A DNA stretch of 64,000 bases, taken from positions 51,870,645-51,934,644 of the forward strand of contig OU744731.1 in the NCBI GenBank assembly GCA_916613615.1, read 5' to 3'. The position numbers and the translations under genes were made by a program. The notes beneath the pieces are model-generated. The model was not told where the DNA came from. It did not search any database and saw only the letters and a program-made list of their open reading frames with translations. This document shows positions 10,883 through 21,568 of this stretch, piece by piece. The stretch's first letter is position 1. Each line of letters begins with the position of its first letter. The DNA is from Steromphala cineraria. Lineage: Eukaryota > Mollusca > Gastropoda > Trochida > Trochidae.

Positions 10883-12826
10883 GTATGTACCACTCTACTT
10901 TTGTATAGAGTGAAGTCATCATACCAGGTATGTACCACTATACTTCAATATCGAGTGAAGTCATCATACCAGGTATGTACCGCTCTACTTCTGTATCGAG
11001 TGAAGTCATCATACCAGGTATGTACCATTCTACTTCTGTATCGAGTGAAGTCATCATACCAGGTATGTACCGCTCTACTTCTGTATCGAGTGAAGTCATC
11101 ATACCAGGTATGTACCGCTCTACTTCTGTATCGAGTGAAGTCATCATACCAGGTATGTACCATTCTACTTTTGTATCGAGTGAAGTCATCATACCAGGTA
11201 TGTACCGCTCTACTTCTGTATCGAGTGAAGTCATCATACCAGGTATGTACCGCTCTACTTCTGTATCGAGTGAAGTCATCATACCAGGTATGTACCGCTC
11301 TACTTCTGTATCGAGTGAAGTCATCATACCTGGTATGTACCGCTCTACTTCAATATCGAGTGAAGTCATCATACCAGGTATGTACCGCTCTACTTCTGTA
11401 TCGAGTGAAGTCATCATACCAGGCAGGTATGTACCACTCTACTTTTGTATCGAGTGAAGTCATCATACCTGGTATGTACCACTCTACTTCTGTATCGAGT
11501 GAAGTCATCATACCTGGTATGTACCGCTCTACTTCTGTATCGAGTGAAGTCATCATACCAGGTATGTACCACTCTACTTCTGTATAGAGTGAAGTCATCA
11601 TACCAGGTATGTACCGCTCTACTTCTGTATCGAGTGAAGTCATCATACCAGGTATGTACCGCTCTACTTCTGTATCGAGTGAAGTCATCATACCAGGTAT
11701 GTACCACTCTACTTCTGTATCGAGTGAAGTCATCATACCTGGTATGTACCGCTCTACTTCTGTATAGAGTGAAGTCATCATACCAGGTATGTACCACTCT
11801 ACTTCTGTATCGAGTGAAGTCATCATACCAGGTATGTACCGCTCTACTTCTGTATCGAGTGAAGTCATCATACCAGGTATGTACCACTCTACTTCTGTAT
11901 CGAGTGAAGTCATCATACCAGGTATGTACCGCTCTACTTCTGTATCGAGTGAAGTCATCATACCAGGTATGTACCATTCTACTTCTGTATCGAGTGAAGT
12001 CATCATACCAGGTATGTACCGCTCTACTTCTGTATCGAGTGAAGTCATCATACCAGGTATGTACCATTCTACTTCTGTATCGAGTGAAGTCATCATACCA
12101 GGTATGTACCGCTCTACTTCTGTATCGAGTGAAGTCATCATACCAGGTATGTACCATTCTACTTCTGTATCGAGTGAAGTCATCATACCAGGTATGTACC
12201 GCTCTACTTCTGTATCGAGTGAAGTCATCATACCAGGTATGTACCGCTCTACTTCTGTATCGAGTGAAGTCATCATACCTGGTATGTACCACTCTACTTC
12301 TGTATCGAGTGAAGTCATCATACCAGGTATGTACCACTCTACTTCTGTATCGAGTGAAGTCATCATACCTGGTATGTACCACTCTACTTCTGTATCGAGT
12401 GAAGTCATCATACCAGGTATGTACCGCTCTACTTTTGTATCGAGTGAAGTCATCATACCAGGCAGGTATGTACCGCTCTACTTCTGTATCGAGTGAAGTC
12501 ATCATACCTGGTATGTACCACTCTACTTCTGTATCGAGTGAAGTCATCATACCTGGTATGTACCACTCTACTTCTGTATCGATTGAAGTCATCATACCAG
12601 GTATGTACCACTCTACTTCTGTATCGAGTGAAGTCATCATACCAGGCAGGTATGTACCGCTCTACTTCTGTATCGAGTGAAGTCATCATACCAGGTATGT
12701 ACCGCTCTACTTCTGTATCGAGTGAAGTCATCATACCTGGTATGTTACACTCTACTTCTGTATCGATTGAAGTCATCATACCTGGTATGTTACACTCTAC
12801 TTCTGTATCGATTGATGTCATCAATA
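10883..12826. repeat. 45-bp minisatellite, about 43 copies
   Basis: The unit is GGTATGTACC, then GCTC, ACTC or ATTC, then TACTTCTGTATCGAG, then TGAAGTCATCATACCA. Copies are highly alike. Three carry a 4-bp insertion (AGGCAGG at 11421, 12460 and 12644), spaced by exactly 23 units + 4 and 4 units + 4. In the middle, GCTC and A(C/T)TC units alternate, giving a 90-bp higher-order period. The last units decay (GGTATGTTACAC, CGATTGA). Since 45 bp equals 15 codons and the unit lacks stops in several frames, long open frames appear on both strands; they are not genes. Confidence 0.97.
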
Positions 12827-13499
12827 CTTATATTTATCATTAAGATCCACACTACATATATATCCAGAATAGGAGAAGCCATACCCTTCCAGCCTTCAGA
12901 TTATGTTTAGGTAACGGTTCAGCACTTACTAAGTCTCGCTACACTAAGCACTGACAATACGTGCATGTTAAGCCTGCTCATAACCACTCTGAACAACAAT
13001 GTGTCGTCTCTAATCCCACACGTCTCGGGTGTCTCTCTTTATACACGACCCCTGTATAACATTTGAGTAATACTAGAATTAATGCAAATCTAATAGAGTT
13101 ATTAAAATCCGAAGCATTTGCGTGCACAGTCAGTGAATATTCACGATTAAATCTCATAAGATCTGCGGAGGATTACAGTAAAGACGTAATCCAAATGGAG
13201 CGAAATGCAGTAATACTATACAAATCTGTTATAATCTGAGACGGAATATGGTGAAGGAGTTGTAACAGTGCTGTTAGTAAGTATCTGGTGTACATGGACT
13301 ATGTTTACACAAGCCACCAGTGTTTGCCTCTGTTTATTGCTGTGGCTATCACACAAGGCGGTTTGAACAATACCTGACCCGCTGATCAAGCAGGTGTCGA
13401 CGTATTGACAAGGTGTGATAAAACTCCTTGATAGTTTCATTGAGTCGCAGAGTTGTAACCTGAGAGGAAAGTCTACGAGTGACAATGGAATGGTGAAGA
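12827..13499. other. intergenic; no gene seen
   Basis: This stretch lies between the minisatellite and the predicted Tctex1 first exon. It probably includes promoter sequence for the plus-strand gene, but no element can be assigned. Confidence 0.35.
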
Positions 13500-13587
13500 G
13501 CGTCACCAGGTGCGAGAGTTCACCGTAAGAGATAATCTGGACTGCAGTGAGCTAGGTTGTCGGTCACCCTGTGTCACCTGGACATGG
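13500..13587 (+). other. predicted 5' UTR exon of the Tctex1 gene (5' end uncertain)
   Basis: The sequence ending at 13587 abuts a strong donor (CATGG/GTAAGTT). A matching acceptor (TTTCTCTTTCAG) ends at 16505, so the leader continues at 16506-16749. Joining the two exons creates a short upstream frame of nine codons that starts at the ATG at 13584. Two or three further short upstream ATG frames sit in 16506-16749. This suggests some upstream-ORF control; it is inferred only. Confidence 0.45.
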
Positions 13588-14142
13588 GTAAGTTATTTCT
13601 GCCTTGATTGATGATGGTTGATGGTCCCTATTCAAATAGTAGATAAAAAGGCGTGTTCTCATGTGGCATTTTTATACCGCAGTGTGTGTTTGTGTAGATA
13701 TGTTAAGGTTGAACACACACGTTGTACCTCTTTTTCTTATGCATACACAGAGACAAACTTATAGCACCACAAGTGTGATAGACGACAAATCGTTTCTAGT
13801 TAAAGAGAGACATTTAATTGAAAAAAACCCGTCTCCCTGCGTTTTGGTATTAGTATTAAAGGAGCAGTAGCACGTTTTGAGGGGGAATATTAGGTGATGT
13901 CAGGAAAATGAAAATTAATGGTTCCAATTGAAAGACAATGTATTTAAACTAAATGGAGCAGTAATAATTCAAATACATAACGTAAAGCTTAGCCATGCGA
14001 TTCCTTTTTCTTACACAAAATGAATTAAAGGTGTTCACACAAAATGGCCGCCAATGGATTTTAAGTGAATCTTCATACTTCGTCCTCTGACTATCGATGA
14101 TAGGCTAGTGTAATGAGCTTTTTGACACTGTCAAAATAATAC

Positions 14143-16079
14143 TTGACTTATTCCTTTTCACTCCTAGGGGAGCATAGGGCTGCCGTAACATGTTTCCACC
14201 TCACACGATTAAGAGCTGTTTTCTTCACTTCTGCCCATGTCAGACCCGCTGCTTTGATGTCATCGTTAATGCTGCGTCTCCATGTGTGTCTTGGCCGTCC
14301 CACTTTCCTTTTGCCTTGTGGGTTCCAATCCAGCGCTTGTTTGGTGATGTTGCTTGCTGGTTTCCTCAGAGTGTGGCCGATCCAACCCCATTTCCTCTTC
14401 ATGATCTCAATGCTTATTGGCAATTGGTGGGATGTTGTCCACAGATCGTTGTTGCTGATCTTCTCTGGCCATCTGATATTGAGGATATGGCGGAGACACT
14501 TGTTTACAAACGTCTGTTGCTTCTTTGTGTTGGCCTTTGTGGTCTTCCAGGTCTCAGAGCCGTAGAGCAGGACAGATTTGACGTTGGTGTTGAACAGTCT
14601 GATTTTTGTCTTCTTTGAGAGAGACTTTGAGCTCCATAGTGGGCGTAGGGTGTTGAAAGCATACCTGGCTTTGTTGATTCTGCTCCTGATGTCCTCGTCA
14701 GCTCCACCGTCCTTACTGACTACACTGCCCAGGTAAACACCTTCTCAGCCTCTTTGATGTTATTGCCATTGAGTTGTATGTGGTCTTGTTGTTTGTTGTA
14801 CAGACGCATGACTTCAGTTTTCTTGATGTTGATCTTGAGGCCTGTTTTACCTGCTTCTTGTGCCAGAAGAGAGAGCTTTGCCTGTGCGTCCGCTAGTCTG
14901 TGTGAGAGGAGACTGACATCATCTGCGAAATCCAGATCTTCTAGTTGTTTTGTGAAGCTCCACTGAATTCCGGTGTTCTTGTTTTCTGTGCTGATCTTCA
15001 TTATCCAATCTATGATGATTAGAAAGATGGTGGGAGATAAGATACAGCCCTGTCTAACACCGGTTTGCACTTCAAATGGGTCTGTAAGTTTGCCGTTGTG
15101 GATGACTTGGCATGTGGAGTTACTATATAGATGCTTGATGATGTTGATGAGCTTGTGTGGCATACCATAGTGTACCATTAACTTCCAGATCACTTCGCTG
15201 TCAATGCTGTCGAATGCCTTCTCAAAGTCCACGAAGATGGTGTAAAGTGGAGTCTGCCATTCCAGTGACTGTCCTATAATTATTCGTTGCGTGGCAATCT
15301 GGTCTGTGCAAGATTTTCCCTGTCTGAAACCTGCTTGCTCATCTCGTAGCTTTGCATCCAGTGCCTTCTTTAGCCTGTTGAGGATTATTCTAGTCAAGAT
15401 CTTGCTTGGAATCGATAGCAGCATAATGCCTCTCCAATTATTGCAGGAGGTTAGATCATCTTTCTTTGGTAGTTTGACTACATAGCCCTTCTTCCACTCA
15501 TCTGGTACAGCTTCTTCTTCCCATATCCTACACAGGAGTGGATGTAGCATCTCTGTAGATGTTGTTACACTTGCCTTGAGTGCTTCTGGTGGGATTCCAT
15601 CTGAACCTGCAGCCTTTCCTGTCTTGATGGACTTTATTGCAGTGGACACTTCAGCTTTTGTAGGGGGCTTGGTGTTGATATCCAGGAGCTGGGCTTCTGC
15701 TGGTATGGAAGGCATTGATGGTGGTGGTGGTCGGTTGAGGATCTCCTGGAAGTGTTCTGTCCATCTTTTCCTTTGTTCTGCTTCATTGGTGATGTTTCTG
15801 CCTGCTTTGTCCTTCACTGGCTGTGATTCAGTGTTTATTTTCTTTTGGGACAGTGTTCTTGTGATCTCATAGAGCCTCTTCATATCATGTATTCCTGCAG
15901 CTGTTTCGGCCTCTTCCGTCAGTGTATGGACAAAGTTGCGTCTGTCTTTTCTGGCACTTCGCTTCACTAGACGGTTGGTACTCCAGTATTCTTTCTGTAG
16001 GTTTATTTTCTCTTGTTGGCCTCTTGAATGGTTGATCCTGTTCTTAAGATTGGCTCTCTCTGTTATCAGGTCCCAGGTT
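14143..16079 (-). mobile_element. non-LTR retrotransposon (LINE), 5'-truncated, nested
   Basis: A 1937-bp insertion is bounded by a perfect 14-bp target duplication, TGTCAAAATAATAC, at 14129-14142 and 16080-16093. It lies in opposite orientation to the host Tctex1 gene, inside that gene's 5' UTR intron, and splits MITE copy 1. The 5' part of the element is missing, as is usual for target-primed reverse transcription. The sharp duplication and a nearly intact reading frame imply a recent insertion. The C-terminal region (YLGS block, LLYGSETW, GWIGHTLRK, GRPRHTWRR) resembles RTE-like elements, but the clade was not tested. Confidence 0.9.
14148..16078 (-). pseudogene. LINE reverse transcriptase ORF with one frameshift
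   Basis: The frame is open from the truncation point (16078) to 14720. It shows reverse transcriptase blocks GSDGIPPEALKA, WKKGYVVKLPKKDD, NWRGIMLLS, DEQAGFRQGKSCTDQI, IFVDFEKAFDSID, VQTGVRQGCILSPTIF and LDFADDVSLL (catalytic FADD). At about 14735 a single-base shift ends it; the homologous protein continues in another frame to a stop near 14148 with the LLYGSETW and GRPRHTWRR segments. The endonuclease domain is absent. It cannot be active as it stands. Confidence 0.85.
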
Positions 16080-16749
16080 TGTCAAAATAATACACTTAGC
16101 ATTAACTTTTAGAATATAAAAATATCAAAAAACGTGTTACTGCCCCTTTAATAAGATCATATTATTTTGGTGTCAACACAAAATTAACGTTTAATTGCAA
16201 AATTGAAGTCACTGCTGGTTGATTTAATGTGAGAAATTTCTTCTCTTTTGGTAAAACAATGGTGTCTTTAGTAAATGTCATTAAATAAAAAATAACCAGT
16301 TATAACTGGTATAAATCTGCAAAATCTTTTGAAAAATGCACATTCATAAAGAAAAGCTGACCAATGAATTCAGGTCAGTGAGTGTTGAAAATATTAAAAA
16401 TTCTTTTTGCCTGATTAGATACGTTTCCTCTATCAATGTAAGCAACATATCATGACCGTTTCGGATTTATTTTTTATGTCAAGTAAACATTGGTTTCTCT
16501 TTCAGAAAGTTTGCCTCTGATGAGAAGTTGATGAAATTCAACTCTGAAGTTTCTTAGGAACACCACTTGACAGAATCATAAAGTCGTAACTCGATCACCT
16601 GGATTGATTACTGTAAATATTACAACTTCAGAAAATATATTTCTGAATAACCGATATGACAACTTTGGAACTCCTGTGTAGTTGATAAAGTTCAAGTTTT
16701 TTCAGATATTGTTTAGACACAAAATCGAATAAGTTTGAATCACGTAGCC

Positions 16750-17265
16750 ATGGAAGGAGTGGTTGGACGCAGAATACCCCCTATCGGAGGTGACATCTCC
16801 CCCGCAATCCCCGGCCACTCAATGATGAGTCAGAACGGTCACTTCAAGCTTCAGCCCCCACCTCCGCCTTCCTCCCCAGTGAAGCGGAGGAGCAAGTCCG
16901 GATCTCGACCAGTCGACGCCCCGAGGTCAGTGAAGTCCTCCAAGAGTGCACGACTGAGGAACATCGAGCGCAGTGTGGAGGAGGTCATGGTGACCTGTCT
17001 GCAGGACGTCCAGTACGACCCCAGCACCTGCATCAGACTCTCGCAGACTCTGGCAGGCAGCATCATGGAGAAGATTAAACCCTTCGCTTGTGGACGATAC
17101 AAGATGGTGGCCGTGGCCAGTATAGGCAACATCAAGGAGCAGGCCGGCATGCAGTTCGGCAGCAGGTGTCTCTGGAACAAGCAGTCGGACTCCTTCCTCA
17201 GCATCAAGTACGCTAACGACTCACTGTTTGCTGTGGCAATGGTTTACTGTCTGCTCTTTGAATGA
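16750..17265 (+). CDS. Tctex1-domain dynein light chain protein
   Basis: A single coding exon of 171 aa starts at GCCATGG, a strong Kozak context; an in-frame TTG 15 nt upstream is not a credible animal start. Residues 1-60 are low-complexity with a PPPPPSSP run and basic/serine-rich stretches. About residues 62-171 form the Tctex1 domain: helix region VTCLQDVQYDPSTC, then RYKMVAVASIG, the FGSRCLW strand and the C-terminal AVAMVY.LLFE. GSRCLW...SD.F and the end at LFE match the TCTEX1D1/TCTEX1D4 (DYNLT5/DYNLT4) branch better than DYNLT1. Family role: dimeric light chain on dynein intermediate chains; several members act in ciliary dynein or signalling scaffolds. Which human member is orthologous cannot be settled here. 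Confidence 0.9.
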   Translation: MEGVVGRRIPPIGGDISPAIPGHSMMSQNGHFKLQPPPPPSSPVKRRSKSGSRPVDAPRSVKSSKSARLRNIERSVEEVMVTCLQDVQYDPSTCIRLSQTLAGSIMEKIKPFACGRYKMVAVASIGNIKEQAGMQFGSRCLWNKQSDSFLSIKYANDSLFAVAMVYCLLFE

Positions 17266-17639
17266 TAAGTGACTTTTCACATGTGTACGTACGGAATGTT
17301 TGTGTGAAAGAGCAGTCTATGTGAATCTTTAGCAATATGTATGAAGATAGGACACTCTTGGCTGAGGCCATGGTTTGCTGTTGAACTTGATAAATAGTGT
17401 ACTTTGGTATACAATTGCAGAATTGAATGGATGTTCGGCGAAAAATACAGACGGGGGTCAAAAACTCGTTGACAAACCTGATGCTGTGGAATATGTAAAA
17501 CATCATATATATCATAGAATGATGATGTTTGTCACAACCATTTCAAACGTTCCTCTTGAACAAGCGATTAAAGATCATCATTATATTGATTTGAGGTCTT
17601 ATGAATGACAATACGTTATTATGAGTTATAACAAATTTT

Positions 17640-18010
17640 GAAGAGATAGTTTATCTAAAACTGAATGATCGATATATGGAATAGAAAGTATTTTGAAATT
17701 ATTGATCAATGCATTGAATAGAATGTTTATATGTTGCTTAAATCAATTGTTTCATGTATATGGATTATTAAATATATGATGTTCCAAATGATTGATCAAT
17801 GTTTGGAAAGAAAGTTTATATTGCTCAATATGATTGCTCAACTTATGGAATAGAAAATATATTTTGCTCAATATTTTTGATCAATTTATGGAAAAGAAAG
17901 TACATGTTTCTAAATGTAAATGATAAATGTTTTGAGTAAAACTTATAGTTTTTGTAGTTTATCATTAGTGATCGATGTATGGAACAGATATTTCTTCACA
18001 CGAAAACCAT
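17640..18010. repeat. degenerate tandem repeat 3' of the Tctex1 gene
   Basis: About six loose copies of a 60-65 bp unit containing TTGATCAAT and ATGGAATAGAAAGT lie 3' of the Tctex1 stop codon. They may lie in the 3' UTR. No further function is visible. Confidence 0.45.
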
Positions 18011-18239
18011 CATCAATTATTGTGACGATAAAGCACGAATAATCAATGTCATGTGTTATGCGTGTGTAGAAGACCTACGTGGTCAATGTTCTCTTTCTAC
18101 GATGAAGTAATTGTCTGATTTTCATGATTGCATGTTGGTGTCTTTATATTATTTTGTTATTTAAACACGCCAATTCATGCTCATTAGGAAGGGATTTAGT
18201 ATTATGCACCTGTCTTATCTCCAGACTGTTCTTTATGTA

Positions 18240-18445
18240 ACATATACACCACGTGGTGTGGTTATCAATGGTGATATCTAGTTCGTTATCCTGGATAACC
18301 AACCCATGGTTTGGTTATCAGATAACCACCATGGGTTGATTATCAGAGAGCAAACATGGACGACAATACAATAACGGTTGCCTCGGCCCGATACGGCAGG
18401 TCTTCGGCTTTCGCCTCAGACCTTGCCGTATCGTCCCTCGGAAAA
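18240..18445. repeat. palindromic GGTTATC/GATAACC cluster and hairpin H1
   Basis: At 18240-18345 there are several GGTTATC and GATAACC words in both orientations, with CCATGG(T/G)TTG pairs and CACGTG. At 18381-18441 a hairpin has arms of about 17-24 nt (CGATACGGCAGGTCT against AGACCTTGCCGTATCG) around a TTCGGCTTTCGCCT tip, followed by TGACGTGA. Confidence 0.5.
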
Positions 18446-19536
18446 AACTTACCCTTGACGTGATATTAAAACACATCTCGAAATGATTGCTCAAAGTTGA
18501 CAAAGTTATTTTATTTTTGTCAAAATGTTACCCCCAATAATCATGTAATGTACAATCCAATTCACAAAATTGAAAGAGCTAACGATAGTTTACGATAAAA
18601 CCCACCCACCTTCGTCCTGAGAATACCATACAACACAGATAAAACATACTTTGAAACCGGACACAGCTCTAATTTCCGCACCTCTTTGAACACCATGTGC
18701 TTACAATGTTGTGCTGCATCGAGAGTTTGAACATGAAATTCATGAATTCCGTGCAGCTCAAGGTGAAATGAACAACATCCTCGCAGCCTTTACGTAAACT
18801 TGTTTGTTACAGATTGATGCAGTTCATAGACTGAATGTCGGTTCAATTTAGGAGACATTAAACATATTTTCTGTGACCTTTTGACAATTTGTTTTGGACA
18901 TATTTCATTTTAATTAAAGATGGAGAATGTTAGTATTTTTAGAACACACTCAACACAGTTAGTTAGTAGAAGTTACTGGTTTAGAATTGTCTGACAACCA
19001 AGTCAGGACACTCTCAATCAGCACGTGAAATGCGTGTTTCGTGAGTATGCAAACGATAACGAAGAAAGGAATAAAGTTCATTAAACCATTAAATCACTAC
19101 ACCAATTTTTAAAACTTTTTTCATTTGATTAACATTAAAACTTATTATGAAAGGAAATAACTTTCAACAATTGCCATGTGGTGTATGTGAAATAATGACC
19201 TTGACTTCGTGAATATCTGTGATAACCATCTCGTAGTGACGAAGTGATTATTCATTGCAATATTTGCCATATTTCCCTTAGTTATGGCTAGGTGGTTATT
19301 TTCACATTGCCCCCAACGACGTTTTTTACTGTCAACATTTCACATACTTAAACAATGGAGTATGTCCCGGGTTTCATTTCTCCCTAATATGTATATTTGA
19401 CCATTTTGTCAATAGAATACTTGGAAGCCTATTATACAGCTTTTGAAAGCTCGATCTTTCAGCAATAGTATTTTTCTATCCCTACTACTACTACAGCGAA
19501 AAAACAAAATATATCAAATTATTCGAAAGGGGTTAA
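18446..19536. other. no gene recognised
   Basis: AT-rich intergenic sequence without supported exons. Confidence 0.4.
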
Positions 19537-19889
19537 AGGGGCAGTAGCACGTTTTTTGAAAATTTTATATTTTCAATTTTTCACTGATAACTATAAGTTA
19601 ATGCTAAATGTATTACTTTGATAGTATCATAAATCTCATAACAAACCAATCATCCGTAGTCAGAGAACAAAGTATGAGGATTCACATAAAATCCATTGGC
19701 AGCCATTTTTGTGTGAACACCTTTAATTCATTTTGTGTAAGAAAAGGAATCGCATGGCTTAACTTTACATTGTATATTTGATTTATTACTGCTCCATTTA
19801 GTTTTTATACATTGTCTAAAGATTGGAACCATTTATTTTCATTTTCCTGACATCACCTTATATTCCCCCTAAAACGTGCTACTGCCCCT
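19537..19889. mobile_element. TTAA-flanked MITE copy 2
   Basis: This 353-bp copy runs from AGGGGCAGTAGCACG to CGTGCTACTGCCCCT with TTAA on both sides. The interior includes the family words ATGGCTTAACTTTACATT and 'cctgacatcacc'. It is non-coding. Confidence 0.9.
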
Positions 19890-20535
19890 TTAAATACAGC
19901 ATTTTGTGGGAACAAGCCGAAAACAAATACACAGTTAATGAAAATGCATTTTCATATTGATTATCTTTTCAAAATATTTTATCTTTTGCTTTAGATGTTT
20001 TATAAATAACACTCCAAAAATAAGTTCAGAAATAGGTTAGTCAAGAATGGCTCTATCAGAATAGGATCTACTGTAACGATTAAAACTTTTGACCTTCTTG
20101 ATTCATATGGCTCAAGAAAATAACATGCAAATAGAGTTGTTTATTAGAGTTCTTATAATCAAAGTATTTCTTTGAGCATATGATTATGAAGAAGTGCGCT
20201 GTAACTATATCCTAAAATCCTCAATGTTATGAAGTATGTGTGTTTATCAATATAAACCACATGGGCGTTGCTTCTAGGAATATATTATGAACCGGTCTAT
20301 ATAGCTTACATATGATTCACTTGAAAGCTGAAACATGTGCTTGTTATTCAAATATATATTATATGATTCAACTCAGTCGTATTTATATCATGTAGTCAAG
20401 GTTTCTCATGTCACGAAAAGGCAATATTTTGGTCCACAACGAAAGTTGCATCACGAAAATATCGTAAAGATTGACGAAAGAAGCATTGAACAATAATGCT
20501 TATGCTTTGCAGTTTTACAGTAGTGAACAATTTAA

Positions 20536-20884
20536 AGGGGCAGTAACACGTTTTTTGATAATTTTATATTTCACTGATGATTGTATGTTAATGCTAAATG
20601 TATAATTTTGATAGTGTCCAAAACTGATCTCCTAACACAAATCAATAATCCATAGTCAGAGGAAAAAGTATGAAGATTCACCTAAAATCCATGGGCGGCC
20701 ATTTTGTGTGAACACCTTTAATTCTTTTTGTGTAAGAAAAAGGAATCGCATTGCTAAACTTTACATTCTATATTTGAATTATTACTTCCCATTCAGTTTA
20801 AATGCATTGTCTTTCAATTGGAACCATTAATTTCATTTTCCTGACATCACCTTATATTCCCCCCAAAAACGTGCTACTGCCCCT
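20536..20884. mobile_element. TTAA-flanked MITE copy 3
   Basis: A 349-bp copy in the same orientation as copy 2, about 650 bp after it, again inside TTAA at both ends. It is similar to copy 2 throughout. Confidence 0.9.
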
Positions 20885-21568
20885 TTAAAGGAGGCATTCT
20901 GAAATTCCCCAATGTTATCGTATGATAGACACTTGTATTGTTTTGGGGAACTTTTGCACAATAGGCTGTCGTAAGTTGATTCACCATAATGCACAGCAGC
21001 CGAGGTTCAGTATTCTGAGATTTAATTAAACAATCTGTTCAAAACACGCTTCGTTTCCCCAAGTCAATTTAGAATGTTAATTGTTAAGTGCTTTATGCAC
21101 ATACGACACCTATTTGACACTATTAATGCTGTTCCATATGTTGAATTGATGTTGTTTTCATAGCCATAATATGAAACGTTAATGTGCGAATAAATCAACA
21201 CATTGTATAGCAACACTTTTTAATAAACCAAGGATATTAATTACAAAAAGCTACCATTTATCTCGTATTACAATGTAATGAGGTTTACGCTGATTTTAAG
21301 TGTAATTGCAAATACAGTACCAATGAGCTGTTATTCAAAATATGCGTTACTCCTTCATAACTGGAAACACGAAATATGTAAAGAATTAAAATTATTGTAA
21401 AGATAACATCTAAGAATATATAATTGAGATGACCGACGACCGTTTGTTGTATTAGACCCGTCTACAATTGTGACAACCCTTCACAAGGAGTTCAGTGTTG
21501 ACATTGTAGAAGTTCATTGTTGACGCCAATGGTTTTTTCTCAAGACCGTATTGTTATGTGCTTTGAGT

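Larger units (their letters stand above)
13860..16147. mobile_element. TTAA-flanked MITE copy 1, split by a LINE
   Basis: Ends AGGAGCAGTAGCACG and CGTGTTACTGCCCCT lie immediately inside TTAA on both sides (13856-13859 and 16148-16151). Without the inserted LINE and its duplicated target, the element is about 337 bp, like copies 2 and 3. The flanking TTAA suggests the piggyBac target preference, though a TA-target family cannot be excluded. Confidence 0.8.

Noticed and set aside
10883..12826. CRISPR-like array
   Set aside because: Units are directly adjacent with no unique spacers, and the DNA is from an animal.
10871..12843. Long open frames on both strands with 15-residue repeats
   Set aside because: They follow from a stop-free 45-bp tandem unit. 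The 4-bp insertions shift frames and both strands are equally open, so there is no sign of protein selection.
14143..14618. Plus-strand frames of 140-142 codons
   Set aside because: They are antisense shadows of the LINE C-terminal region.
16735..16749. Extended Tctex1 start at TTG (16735)
   Set aside because: TTG is not a usual animal start, and the ATG at 16750 has a perfect Kozak context.
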